From positions 1-15,062 of the forward strand of contig CAZHBD010000018.1 of NCBI GenBank assembly GCA_964530555.1: a DNA stretch of 15,062 nucleotides. The letters are read 5' to 3'. A program made the translations under genes and the position numbers. This DNA is from CAZHBD01 sp964530555 (lineage in GTDB: Bacteria; Patescibacteriota; Saccharimonadia; Saccharimonadales; AWTP1-31). Shown here piece by piece: positions 1-7,109 of the stretch. The notes under the pieces were generated by a model. It was not told where the DNA came from. It made no database searches and worked only from the letters and a program-made list of their open reading frames with translations. Within the stretch, counting starts at the first letter, position 1. Each line of letters begins with the position of its first letter.

Positions 1-303
1 CCCGAGTTACGATCTAAGCTAGTTGCCTAGAACATCTCCCACCAGCTGGAACGACGCATCGCATTCCGTCGTGCTATTAAGTCAACCGCTGCTGCAACCA
101 TGCGTTCTGGCGCTAAGGGCATCCGTATCGAAGTCGCCGGTCGGCTAAACGGAGCCGAAATGAGTCGCCGTGAAAAAGAAGTCCAAGGCAGCGTACCTCT
201 TCATACCCTGCGCGCTGATATCGACTATGCCCAAGTTCATGCCAAGACCGTTGCCGGTATTATCGGTGTCAAAGTTTGGATCTACAAAGGTGAGGTAGCC
301 TAG
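1..303 (+). CDS. rpsC: 30S ribosomal protein S3, C-terminal part with an in-frame TAG
   Basis: S3 binds 16S rRNA in the small-subunit head and helps form the mRNA entry tunnel. The 5' end lies outside the window. Frame 1 reads PELRSKLVA, then TAG at 28-30, then NISHQLERR, RSGAKGIRIEV, GRLNGAE, PLHTLRADIDYA and IGVKVWIYKGE, ending at TAG 301-303. These blocks match the S3 C-terminal domain in order. The family normally has Glu, Gln or Asp at the position of the internal TAG, so one base change (GAG or CAG to TAG) explains it. Identity continues on both sides of the stop, so the frame itself is intact. S3 is essential, so a sequence error or contig-edge artefact is more likely than a true null. 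The first downstream ATG is at 100, too late to make a complete domain. rplP follows after one base. Confidence 0.93.
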
Positions 304-304
304 C

Positions 305-718
305 ATGTTAATGCCGAAACGAACTAAGTACCGCAAGGTGCGTAAAGGCCGCATCACCGGCGTGGCTACCGCGGGTAACTACATCGCATTTGGCGATTAT
401 GCCCTGCAGAGCCAGGGTTCTGAGCGTATTACCAGCCGTCAGATCGAGGCCTCACGTCAAGCCATGACCCGCTACATCAAGCGTGGTGGTAAAATCTGGA
501 TTCGTATCTTCCCACACACGCCAGTTACCCGTAAGCCACAAGACGTAAAGATGGGTAGCGGTAAAGGTAACCCCGAATTTTTCGTAGCCAAGGTCCGCCC
601 TGGTACTATCCTGTTTGAAATGCAGGGTGTCAGCGAAGAGGTTGCCCGCGAAGCAATGCGTTTGGCTGGCCACAAGCTACCAATCAAGACAAAGTTTGTC
701 GTGAAAGAGGAGGCCTAA
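305..718 (+). CDS. rplP: 50S ribosomal protein L16
   Basis: L16 lies near the peptidyl-transferase centre and contacts A-site tRNA. The 137-aa product has the usual family length. It opens with MLMPKRTKYRK, carries RITSRQIEASRQAM at residues 41-54 and KMGSGKGNPE at 82-91, and ends with AGHKLPIKTKFV. The position equivalent to E. coli Arg81, which is hydroxylated there, appears to be Lys82 here. The ATG at 305 lies one base after the rpsC stop. The second Met (residue 3) is possible, but the MLMPKR-type start is common in the family. rpmC follows one base after the stop. Confidence 0.97.
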   Translation: MLMPKRTKYRKVRKGRITGVATAGNYIAFGDYALQSQGSERITSRQIEASRQAMTRYIKRGGKIWIRIFPHTPVTRKPQDVKMGSGKGNPEFFVAKVRPGTILFEMQGVSEEVAREAMRLAGHKLPIKTKFVVKEEA

Positions 719-719
719 T

Positions 720-920
720 ATGAAAATGTTAGACATCCGTAAGTACAGTACCGCCGAGCTCACCGCGGAGAGCACAAAGCTGCGTGATGAAATCGCTGAA
801 TTGCGTCGTCGCGTTCACATGGGCGAACAGACAAATGTACGACTTATCCGCAGTAAACGAAAAGACCTAGCTCGGATGCTCACTGTATTGAGCGATCAGC
901 TAGCCAAGGAGACCAAATAA
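720..920 (+). CDS. rpmC: 50S ribosomal protein L29
   Basis: L29 is a small helical hairpin protein at the exit of the polypeptide tunnel, next to L23. The 66-aa product is standard in length. It begins MKMLDIRKYSTAEL and carries a basic second helix with RKDLARMLTVLSD, corresponding to the L29 signature region. The AGGAGG-like purine run just before the rplP stop (708-714) provides a ribosome-binding site. The last base of its TAA stop is the first base of the rpsQ ATG, a TAATG coupling motif. Order rplP-rpmC-rpsQ is the conserved bacterial one. Confidence 0.95.
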   Translation: MKMLDIRKYSTAELTAESTKLRDEIAELRRRVHMGEQTNVRLIRSKRKDLARMLTVLSDQLAKETK

Positions 921-1243
921 TGGCAAGAACACTAACCGGTACAGTTGCATCGAACAAGACTGACAAGACTATTGTGGTCAGTGTCCACTTGCACAAAACC
1001 CACCCAATTTATAAGAAAGCCTATAGCGTCACCAAACGCTTTATGGCTCATGACGAGAAAAACGAAGCTAATGTTGGTGACACCGTGCTTATCAGCGAAA
1101 CTCGACCGATCAGCGCTCGCAAGCGCTACCGTCTGGAGAAAATCGTTGAGCGAGCCGCAATCAGCGCCGACAAGACAGTTGACGCTATTACTGCTGAACC
1201 AGAGGTTGTTGAGCCAAAGAAGGCAAACGAGGAAGAAGAATGA
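920..1243 (+). CDS. rpsQ: 30S ribosomal protein S17 with acidic C-terminal tail
   Basis: S17 is an OB-fold 16S rRNA-binding protein needed early in 30S assembly. Residues 5-80 contain the fold, with GTVASNKTDKTIVV near the start and the signature GDTVLISETRPISARKRYRL at 53-72. The protein is 107 aa, about 20 longer than typical bacterial S17 (roughly 80-90). The excess is an acidic tail rich in Glu (EPEVVEPKKANEEEE), unusual for an otherwise basic ribosomal protein. The start overlaps the rpmC stop by 1 nt and the stop overlaps the rplN start by 4 nt (ATGA). Confidence 0.95.
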   Translation: MARTLTGTVASNKTDKTIVVSVHLHKTHPIYKKAYSVTKRFMAHDEKNEANVGDTVLISETRPISARKRYRLEKIVERAAISADKTVDAITAEPEVVEPKKANEEEE

Positions 1244-1608
1244 TCCAGCAAGAATCACGACTAGTTGTATGTGACAACAGTGGGGCCAAGGAAATCTTGT
1301 GTATCCGCGTGCTGGGCGGTACCCGTCGTCGATATGCTCGTGTTGGTGACGTTATTGTCGCCACGGTCAAGCAGGCCAATCCACAAGGTAACGTCAAGAA
1401 AAAGAGCGTTGTTCGCGCCGTTGTCGTTAGAAGCCGTAACGCCATCAAGCGTAAGGATGGCTCCACTATCCGCTTTGACGACAACGCTGCAGTGATTATC
1501 GGTGAAGATAAATTACCTAAGGCAACTCGTATCTTTGGCCCGGTCCCTCGCGAACTACGTGACCTTGGCTACAACAAGATCATCAGTCTTGCACCGGAGG
1601 TTCTATAA
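1240..1608 (+). CDS. rplN: 50S ribosomal protein L14
   Basis: L14 is a beta-barrel 23S rRNA-binding protein at the subunit interface, where it contributes to an intersubunit bridge. The length of 122 aa is exactly that of most bacterial L14 proteins. Visible blocks are MIQQESRLVVCDNSGAKE at the N terminus, the RKDGSTIRFDDNAAV signature at 71-85, and the C-terminal RIFGPVPRELRDLGYNKIISLAPEVL region. The start is fixed by the 4-nt ATGA overlap with rpsQ; the stop overlaps rplX by 1 nt. Confidence 0.97.
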   Translation: MIQQESRLVVCDNSGAKEILCIRVLGGTRRRYARVGDVIVATVKQANPQGNVKKKSVVRAVVVRSRNAIKRKDGSTIRFDDNAAVIIGEDKLPKATRIFGPVPRELRDLGYNKIISLAPEVL

Positions 1609-1943
1609 TGAAGAATCAAACAATGTTCAAGATCCGACTGCAAAAGGGTGATACGGTTATGGTCCGCAGCGGCAAGTACAAAGGCCAAACCGGTAAAGTT
1701 GTCACCACTCATCCGAAAACTAACCAAGTGACTGTCGAAGGCATCAACATCGTTAAGAAGCATGTCAAACCAAACCGAGCCTATCCGCAAGGTGGCATTA
1801 TCGAGATGACTAAGCCAATTGCCGTTTCAAAAGTTGGCATTGTCGACCCGAGCACCAAGAAACCAAGTCGTATTGGTTACCAAGTCACCAAAGATGGCAC
1901 CAAAAAGCGTGTATTTAAGAAGAGTGGAAAGGAGATTAAGTAA
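1608..1943 (+). CDS. rplX: 50S ribosomal protein L24
   Basis: L24 initiates 50S assembly and sits near the tunnel exit. The KOW motif is visible at residues 13-40 (KGDTVMVRSGKYKGQTGKV), followed by GINIVKKHVKP, as in bacterial L24. The 111-aa length is slightly above the usual 100-105. GGAGG at 1596-1600 sits 7 nt before the ATG at 1608, which supports that start over the internal Met6. Its start overlaps the rplN stop and its stop overlaps the rplE start, each by 1 nt. Confidence 0.96.
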   Translation: MKNQTMFKIRLQKGDTVMVRSGKYKGQTGKVVTTHPKTNQVTVEGINIVKKHVKPNRAYPQGGIIEMTKPIAVSKVGIVDPSTKKPSRIGYQVTKDGTKKRVFKKSGKEIK

Positions 1944-2512
1944 TGGCCACCGCAACCTATACCGCTCGCCTGAAAGATCTCTATAACACCAAGCTCGTGA
2001 AAGAACTGCAGGACGAACTCAAACTCGCGAACGTTCATCAGGTACCTCGTCTAGAGAAAATCGTTGTCAACGTCGGCCTCGGTCGAGCCAAAGACGACAA
2101 AAAGCTTATGGAAGTAGCTGCTAACACACTACGGAAGATTACCGGCCAACAACCCATAGAAACCGTCGCTAAACAGTCGATCGCCTCATTCAAACTGCGT
2201 GAAGGTAACAAAATCGGCCTCAAAGTCACTCTGCGTGGCGACCGAATGTACGAATTTGCGGACCGCTTGATGAATATTGTACTGCCTCGACTACGTGACT
2301 TTCACGGCGTAAAAGCTGGGGCTTTTGATAAAAGTGGTAACTACAGCATCGGCATGACTGACCAATCAGTTTTCCCAGAACTGACCTTTGACGAAACCAC
2401 CACCGTACACGGCCTACAAATCGTCTTTGTAGTCACCGCACAAGAAGTAGAACACTCTCGAGCTTTGCTTGCCAAACTCGGAATGCCATTTGAAAAGAAG
2501 GAGACAAAATAA
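1943..2512 (+). CDS. rplE: 50S ribosomal protein L5
   Basis: L5 binds 5S rRNA and contacts P-site tRNA in the central protuberance. The 189-aa product has VPRLEKIVVNVGLG at 34-47, KLREGNKIGLKVTLRG at 84-99, and RDFHGVKAGAFDKSGNYSIG at 118-137, the family signature. It is about 10 residues longer than typical (about 180), mostly at the N terminus. AAAGGAG at 1928-1934 precedes the ATG. The stop overlaps the rpsN start in a TAATG junction. Confidence 0.97.
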   Translation: MATATYTARLKDLYNTKLVKELQDELKLANVHQVPRLEKIVVNVGLGRAKDDKKLMEVAANTLRKITGQQPIETVAKQSIASFKLREGNKIGLKVTLRGDRMYEFADRLMNIVLPRLRDFHGVKAGAFDKSGNYSIGMTDQSVFPELTFDETTTVHGLQIVFVVTAQEVEHSRALLAKLGMPFEKKETK

Positions 2513-2781
2513 TGGCCAAGAAATCGATTATTGCCCGCGATCTCAAACGCCAGAAGATGATCGCACAGTACGCTCAAAAACGGGCAGAGCTAAAAGCCAT
2601 GGGCGACCAAGAAGGTCTAGCTAAATTACCACGCAACTCTTCCCCAACGCGCTGGAAGAACCGTTGCCAAGAAACTGGCCGTCCCCACGGTTACATGCGG
2701 ACCTTTGGTCTCAGCCGTATTGCCTTTAGAGAGCACGCCAGCAAGGGTGAAATCCCTGGCGTAACGAAAGCGAGCTGGTAA
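2512..2781 (+). CDS. rpsN: 30S ribosomal protein S14, zinc-free type
   Basis: S14 assembles late in the 30S head. The 89-aa protein contains the S14 core SPTRWKNRCQETGRPHGYM and ends with ASKGEIPGVTKASW, typical for the family. Only one Cys is present, so the CXXC...CXXC zinc ribbon of the short (about 61-aa) C+ form is absent. The length between C+ and the roughly 100-aa E. coli form fits the C- type. The start overlaps the rplE stop by 1 nt. Zn-free S14 fits the Zn-free L36 later in the same operon. Confidence 0.96.
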   Translation: MAKKSIIARDLKRQKMIAQYAQKRAELKAMGDQEGLAKLPRNSSPTRWKNRCQETGRPHGYMRTFGLSRIAFREHASKGEIPGVTKASW

Positions 2782-2789
2782 GGAGAACT

Positions 2790-3191
2790 ATGTCACACGC
2801 AAGCACAGACCCCATCGCTGATATGTTATCTCGAATCCGTAACGCCATAGCGGTACGAAAAACCGAGGTAGTCATGCCACATTCCACTGTCAAACAAGCC
2901 GTGGCTGAGCTTCTAAAGCAGAACGGCTTCATTGATGGCGTATCAGTTACTGATGCAACCATCGGCAAGTCACTGCACGTGACCATCAACGCCCCCGATC
3001 AGAACGCTCGTATTACCGAAATCGTCCGCCTGAGCACTCCTGGTCGACGACATTACAGCTCAGCCAAAGAAATCCCAAGTGTTAAAAACGGTCGTGGTGT
3101 GGTGATTGTCTCTACCAGCAAGGGCATGATGACTGGCGCACAAGCTAAAACTGCCGGTGTCGGCGGAGAATTGATCTGTAAGGTGTACTAA
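2790..3191 (+). CDS. rpsH: 30S ribosomal protein S8
   Basis: S8 binds the central domain of 16S rRNA and, in E. coli, its own spc mRNA as a translational repressor. The 133-aa product starts MSHASTDPIADMLSRIRNA and ends with the S8 signature STSKGMMTGAQAKTAGVGGELICKVY-like block (about residues 109-133). AAGGAG at 2780-2785, overlapping the rpsN stop, lies 4 nt before the ATG. It is one of the few genes here separated from its predecessor by more than 5 nt. No obvious S8-binding operator was identified by eye. Confidence 0.97.
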   Translation: MSHASTDPIADMLSRIRNAIAVRKTEVVMPHSTVKQAVAELLKQNGFIDGVSVTDATIGKSLHVTINAPDQNARITEIVRLSTPGRRHYSSAKEIPSVKNGRGVVIVSTSKGMMTGAQAKTAGVGGELICKVY

Positions 3192-3192
3192 G

Positions 3193-3732
3193 ATGAGCCG
3201 CGTAGGAAAATTACCAATTCAGATCCCCGGTGGCGTGACCGTTGCGATTGAGCCCGACACTATCACCATCAATGGCTCAAAGGGTAGCCTATCACAGCCG
3301 CAACTCGACGGCATCACCGTCACCCAAGAAGGCGAACAGATCGTGGTAACGCGTGCCAACGATGAGCCAAAGGTGCGTGCCAAGCATGGTCTTATGCGAG
3401 CACTCCTGAATAACATGGTTACGGGCGTACACACTGGTTTTAGCAAAAAGCTCGAAATCAATGGCGTAGGCTACCGCGTTGCTATGGCCGGTGCTGATCT
3501 TAAATTCAACATTGGTCTCAGCCACGACGTAACCTTTAAAATTCCACAGGGCGTAACAGCCACTGTTGAGCAAAACGTTATTACCATTAGTGGTATTGAC
3601 CGACAGCAAGTCGGCCAAGTCGCTGCCGAAATCCGTGCCCTCAAGAAACCGGAGCCTTACAAAGGCAAGGGCATCAAGTACGTTGGTGAGCGCATTATCC
3701 GTAAGAGCGGTAAGTCAGGTAAGGATAAATAA
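3193..3732 (+). CDS. rplF: 50S ribosomal protein L6
   Basis: L6 lies near the sarcin-ricin loop and the factor-binding site of the 50S subunit. The 179-aa product has the usual two-domain length. It begins MSRVGKLPIQIPGGV and ends with the L6 signature PEPYKGKGIKYVGERI followed by IRKSGKSGK (residues 153-177). Order rpsH-rplF-rplR is the conserved spc order. One base separates it from rpsH, and its stop overlaps the rplR ATG. Confidence 0.97.
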   Translation: MSRVGKLPIQIPGGVTVAIEPDTITINGSKGSLSQPQLDGITVTQEGEQIVVTRANDEPKVRAKHGLMRALLNNMVTGVHTGFSKKLEINGVGYRVAMAGADLKFNIGLSHDVTFKIPQGVTATVEQNVITISGIDRQQVGQVAAEIRALKKPEPYKGKGIKYVGERIIRKSGKSGKDK

Positions 3733-4085
3733 TGAATCGTTTAAGTCATAAATTACAGAACCTCGCACAGCGCAAACGGCGCGTACGATCCACAGTACGC
3801 GGTACTGCTGAGCGTCCTCGCTTGACCGTTAGCGTCAGTAATCGCCATATTTCAGCACAGATTATTAACGATGAAACACACCAGACACTGGCATACGCCT
3901 CAACCGTCGGCGCCACGAGCAAGGGAACTATGACCGAAAAAGCATCTACGATCGGAGAAATGATCGCGACCAAAGCCAAGAAAGCGAAGGTAACCAAAGT
4001 TGTATTTGATCGAAACGGCAAGCTATATCACGGCCGCGTAAAAGCGCTCGCCGATGCTGCCCGTAAAGCAGGATTGGAGTTTTAG
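3732..4085 (+). CDS. rplR: 50S ribosomal protein L18
   Basis: L18 binds 5S rRNA together with L5 in the central protuberance. The 117-aa protein has the basic N-terminal tail (RKRRVRSTVRGTAERPRL), a SVSNRHISAQIIND strand region, and the C-terminal FDRNGKLYHGRVKALADAAR signature (about 92-111). The length matches the family. The start overlaps the rplF stop by 1 nt, and the rpsE ATG follows directly after its TAG stop. Confidence 0.96.
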   Translation: MNRLSHKLQNLAQRKRRVRSTVRGTAERPRLTVSVSNRHISAQIINDETHQTLAYASTVGATSKGTMTEKASTIGEMIATKAKKAKVTKVVFDRNGKLYHGRVKALADAARKAGLEF

Positions 4086-4625
4086 ATGGAACCACGACGA
4101 CGAAACGCCCCCCGTGACCAAGAACCCGCCGAAAAGCTCTTTGACGAGCGTGTAGTTCATATTGATCGAGTTGCTCGCGTTGTCAAAGGCGGACGGCGCT
4201 TCCGTTTTCGTGCCTTGACCGTTGTTGGCGACAAAAAAGGTCGGGTCGGAATCGGTTCAGCCAAAGGTGCCGATGTGACTACAGCCGTAGCCAAGGCCAT
4301 GGAAGTTGCCAAAAAAAACATGGTCAAGATTCACTTATATAAAGACACTGTGCCCCACGAAACAACTGCAAAAGTTGGTGGTGCCAACATCCTGATTAAG
4401 CCGGCAAGCCCCGGTACTGGTCTTATTGCTGGCGGTGTTGTCCGAACCGTCTTGGAAGTAGCAGGGGTGCATAATGCGCTGAGCAAGTCGCTTGGTTCAA
4501 CCAACAAGACCAATACTGCTTACGCAACCTTGCAGGCATTGCAAGCCTTGGAGCCAGCTAAAAACTGGATTACCAACCGTAACAGCACCAAGCCAGCCGC
4601 CAAGAAAGCGAAGGTACCAGCATGA
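4086..4625 (+). CDS. rpsE: 30S ribosomal protein S5
   Basis: S5 lines the mRNA entry tunnel and affects decoding accuracy. Residues 20-60 contain DERVVHIDRVARVVKGGRRF and the RALTVVGDKKGRVGIGSAKG signature of its double-stranded-RNA-binding-like domain. The second domain runs to about 160 (GTGLIAGGVVRTVLEVAGV). The last 15 or so residues (STKPAAKKAKVPA) form a basic low-complexity tail. GGAG at 4076-4079 precedes the start. Its stop overlaps rplO by 4 nt, leaving no room for rpmD (L30), which usually sits here. Confidence 0.97.
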   Translation: MEPRRRNAPRDQEPAEKLFDERVVHIDRVARVVKGGRRFRFRALTVVGDKKGRVGIGSAKGADVTTAVAKAMEVAKKNMVKIHLYKDTVPHETTAKVGGANILIKPASPGTGLIAGGVVRTVLEVAGVHNALSKSLGSTNKTNTAYATLQALQALEPAKNWITNRNSTKPAAKKAKVPA

Positions 4626-5095
4626 AGTTCAACGAACTAAACGTTACAAAGAGCCGGAGCACCAAGCGTGTTGGTCGTGGTATTGCCGCTGGCCAAGGTA
4701 AAACTGCTGGTCGTGGCACTAAAGGCCAAAAGGCTCGCACCGGTTATAGCCGTCGACCTGGCTTTGAGGGCGGTCAAAACCCTCTCAGTCAACGTTTTCC
4801 AAAACTACGTGGCTTTCGATCACATCGAACAAAAGCTGAAATTGTCTATACTGATGACCTCGCCAACCTAGGTGTGACTGTTACTAATGAGACTGTTGCT
4901 GAGGCCGGTCTGGTCAGCTCACCATACGTTCGTGTAAAAATCTTGACTCGCGGTGAGTACCAGAAAAAGCAGAACATTAAGCTACAAGCAGCCAGCACAT
5001 CTGCCGTTCAAGTGATTGAAGCGGCTGGTGGAAGTTTCGAGAGCACGCCCCAGGTGGGTCGTCCAAAAACCACCAAAACCAAGCAAGCTCAGTAG
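4622..5095 (+). CDS. rplO: 50S ribosomal protein L15
   Basis: L15 is a late 50S assembly protein with a long glycine-rich N-terminal extension threading the 23S rRNA. The 157-aa product shows KRVGRGIAAGQGKTAGRG at 15-32, KGQKARTGYSRRPGFEGGQ at 34-52, and a C-terminal domain with LVSSPYVRVKILTRGE. It is about 10 residues longer than E. coli L15, with a basic tail (GRPKTTKTKQAQ). The ATG overlaps the rpsE stop in an ATGA junction. The 75-nt gap after its TAG is the first real intergenic space in the operon. Confidence 0.95.
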   Translation: MKFNELNVTKSRSTKRVGRGIAAGQGKTAGRGTKGQKARTGYSRRPGFEGGQNPLSQRFPKLRGFRSHRTKAEIVYTDDLANLGVTVTNETVAEAGLVSSPYVRVKILTRGEYQKKQNIKLQAASTSAVQVIEAAGGSFESTPQVGRPKTTKTKQAQ

Positions 5096-5110
5096 AAAAA
5101 ACATCGGTCG

Positions 5111-5139
5111 TTCTCAAGTACATCGAAGACTGCTATACT
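5111..5139 (+). promoter_or_regulatory. Putative sigma70-type promoter for secY
   Basis: An extended -10, TGCTATACT, has its hexamer at 5134-5139. A TTCTCA hexamer at 5111-5116 (4 of 6 matches to TTGACA) lies exactly 17 bp upstream. It falls in the gap between rplO and secY, so it could transcribe secY separately from the ribosomal genes. No terminator is visible between rplO and secY, so read-through is also expected. The call rests on pattern matching only. Confidence 0.5.
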
Positions 5140-5170
5140 GGGGTCAACTGACGAGAGGGATGGTTAAGTA

Positions 5171-6673
5171 ATGAGTTGGAAAGTAATATGGAAGTCACTG
5201 AAAACAAGCGATATGCGCAAGCGTATTTTGGCTGTTTTAGGCATGTTGCTAGTCTTCCGCATTTTTGCACACATCCCGGTACCGCTGAGCGACCCTAAGA
5301 GTCTGCAACAAGTTTTACAGAACATTTTCGCCTCAGAAAATTCACCACAACTGCTCAACTTTATCAACGTCCTGTCTGGCGGGGCGTTGGCTAACTTTTC
5401 TATCATGCTAGTTGGTATGGGCCCGTACATTAACGCATCGATTATCATGCAGCTGCTCACTCGAGCTATTCCAAAGCTTGAAGCCCTCAATAAAGAAGGT
5501 GAGTTTGGTCGCCGAAAGATAAACCAGTACACCCGGATTCTTACACTACCGCTGGCGATTATTCAATCAATTGGTGCGATCTATCTGGTTCGTCAATCAG
5601 CAACAAGCATTGGTGGCCTCGGCGATATTACCGCTAATGCCGGTATGGCTCGATGGGCGCTCATGGTAGCTGCCCTCACAGGCGGTTCAATGATCCTCAT
5701 GTGGCTCGGTGAGCTTATTACCGAGCAAAGTATCGGCAATGGTATCTCATTAATTATCACCGTAGGTATCGTAAGCAACCTGCCAAAAAACTTCGCTACT
5801 ATTCTGAATAGTATCGTAACAAAAGATAAAAAGTGGCATATCTGGGGCAAGGAACTACCAATAGATACGTCTGCGTTGATCTATGGGTTATTGATTCTGG
5901 CAATAATTGTCCTTGTAACGGTGTTGATCGTTAAACTCAATGAAGCTTCACGCAAGCTCACGGTCAACTACGCCAAACGGGTTCAAGGCAACCGAGCCTA
6001 CGGCGGTATTACAACTATATTGCCCGTTAAACTGATTACTGCTGGCGTGGTTCCAATCATCTTCGCTGTTGCGTTTTTGAGCGTACCAAGCTTTGCTGGA
6101 CAAATTATGGTCGGCAGTTCCAGTCAACGTCTACAAGGCATCGGTTCCAACCTCGTCAGATTATTCCAGAACCCCAGCGTGCAATCGTTTCAGCAGGGCG
6201 GCTGGCAACCATACCTGTATCCTGCTGTGTATTTCTTGTTGGTGGTACTATTCACATTCTTTTATACCTCAATAGCCTTTAATGCTAAAGAGATTGCCGA
6301 GAATCTACAGAAACAAGGTGGTTTTATCGCAGATGTCCGCGCCGGCAAACAAACCGAAAAATACCTTTCAAGCGTAGTAAATCGCTTGACACTTTTCGGG
6401 GCTTTTGCACTCGGTATTCTAGCGCTTCTGCCGATTATTGGGCAGATTTTTCTCAAAACCAACATCACCATCGGTGGTACCAGCATACTCATCTTAGTCT
6501 CAGTAGCACTGGAAACACTGCGACAGATCGAGTCGCGAGCGCTCATGGTCACCTACGACCAATATGAGCAGCCCGACTTCTTCACTGGTGCAGAAAATCC
6601 TGAGCTCACCTCTCGCACTGGTCGCTTCCAGCGCTTTGTGCCGCGTCGGTTTGTAAAAAATAAGAAAAGCTAA
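5171..6673 (+). CDS. secY: Protein translocase subunit SecY
   Basis: SecY is the pore-forming subunit of the SecYEG channel in the cytoplasmic membrane. Family blocks are visible: a first membrane segment at about 18-38, the signature GGALANFSIMLVGMGPYINAS at 70-90, GEFGRRKINQYTR at 110-122, ITEQSIGNGISLII at 183-196, and RVQGNRAYGGITTILPVK in the large cytoplasmic loop. Many further hydrophobic segments agree with ten membrane helices. At 500 aa it is longer than E. coli SecY (443), with added length in loops and a basic C terminus. GAGAGG at 5153-5158 lies about 12 nt upstream of the ATG. An ATG at 5160 opens a 3-codon ORF (MVK) whose TAA overlaps the secY ATG. The infA gene, not adk or map, follows. 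Confidence 0.97.
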   Translation: MSWKVIWKSLKTSDMRKRILAVLGMLLVFRIFAHIPVPLSDPKSLQQVLQNIFASENSPQLLNFINVLSGGALANFSIMLVGMGPYINASIIMQLLTRAIPKLEALNKEGEFGRRKINQYTRILTLPLAIIQSIGAIYLVRQSATSIGGLGDITANAGMARWALMVAALTGGSMILMWLGELITEQSIGNGISLIITVGIVSNLPKNFATILNSIVTKDKKWHIWGKELPIDTSALIYGLLILAIIVLVTVLIVKLNEASRKLTVNYAKRVQGNRAYGGITTILPVKLITAGVVPIIFAVAFLSVPSFAGQIMVGSSSQRLQGIGSNLVRLFQNPSVQSFQQGGWQPYLYPAVYFLLVVLFTFFYTSIAFNAKEIAENLQKQGGFIADVRAGKQTEKYLSSVVNRLTLFGAFALGILALLPIIGQIFLKTNITIGGTSILILVSVALETLRQIESRALMVTYDQYEQPDFFTGAENPELTSRTGRFQRFVPRRFVKNKKS

Positions 6674-6680
6674 AAAACAC

Positions 6681-6710
6681 TTTACAACAGAGTATATAAT
6701 CTGTTAGACT
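6681..6710 (+). promoter_or_regulatory. Putative promoter for infA-rpsI
   Basis: TTTACA at 6681-6686 (5 of 6 to TTGACA) is followed 18 bp later by TAGACT at 6705-6710, preceded by TG in the extended -10 position. A perfect TATAAT at 6695-6700 also lies in the gap but has no -35 at the usual distance. Either would start transcription roughly 12-22 nt before the infA ATG, giving a very short leader. The gap is AT-rich compared with the surrounding genes. Confidence 0.5.
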
Positions 6711-6728
6711 AAGCTCTTAGTTATATTT

Positions 6729-6950
6729 ATGGCTGGCAATAAGGAAGTAATCGAGCTCACAGGCACCATCATTGAGACCCTTCCGGGGACTCAGTTCCGT
6801 GTCGAACTCGAAAACGGCCATCAAATTATAGCTCATGTTGCCGGTAAGATGCGGAAGCATTACATCCGAATCGTGCCAGGCGACAGCGTTACGGTTGAGT
6901 TGACCCCTTACGATCTTACGAAGGGCAGAATCACCTATCGCAAATCATAA
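6729..6950 (+). CDS. infA: Translation initiation factor IF-1
   Basis: IF-1 binds the 30S A site and assists IF-2 and IF-3 during initiation. The 73-aa OB-fold protein shows IELTGTIIETLPGTQFRVELENG at 8-30 (in order), MRKHYIRIVPGDSVTVELTPYDL at 41-63, and GRITYR at the end, all standard IF-1 blocks. Family length is 71-73. No Shine-Dalgarno sequence is visible in the 20 nt before the ATG, unlike most neighbours, and a promoter lies just upstream. Translation of infA may therefore start from a short or near-leaderless 5' end (inference). infA-rpmJ-rpsM is the conserved order. Confidence 0.97.
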   Translation: MAGNKEVIELTGTIIETLPGTQFRVELENGHQIIAHVAGKMRKHYIRIVPGDSVTVELTPYDLTKGRITYRKS

Positions 6951-6990
6951 AGCAGTGTGTTATGCCACATAGGAAAGGAGCATAATCCGC

Positions 6991-7107
6991 ATGAAAGTGC
7001 GTGCAAGTGTCAAAAAAATTAGTCCCGACGACAAGATTGTCCGCCGTAAAGGTCGGGTCTATGTTATCAACAAATTTAAGCCAAAGCACAAGCAGAGGCA
7101 GGGGTAG
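6991..7107 (+). CDS. rpmJ: 50S ribosomal protein L36, zinc-free type
   Basis: L36 is the smallest 50S protein, bound to 23S rRNA near helices 89-97. This 38-aa ORF reads MKVRASVKKI at the start, VRRKGRVYVI in the middle and KPKHKQRQG at the end, matching L36 over its full length. The usual zinc ligands Cys11, Cys14 and Cys27 are Ser11, Asp14 and Asn27; only His33 remains, so no zinc ribbon can form. A strong ribosome-binding site, AGGAAAGGAG at 6971-6980, lies 10 nt before the ATG. rpsM starts two bases after its TAG stop. Confidence 0.96.
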   Translation: MKVRASVKKISPDDKIVRRKGRVYVINKFKPKHKQRQG

Positions 7108-7109
7108 TC

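Noticed and set aside
1..303. Alternative genetic code with TAG as sense
   Set aside because: At least six genes in the window end at TAG exactly at their family C terminus, so the TAG in rpsC is an isolated event.
5160..5171. Three-codon ORF (MVK) just before secY as a regulatory leader
   Set aside because: The purine run is too close to this ATG to start translation there and is better placed for secY; there is no attenuator structure around it.
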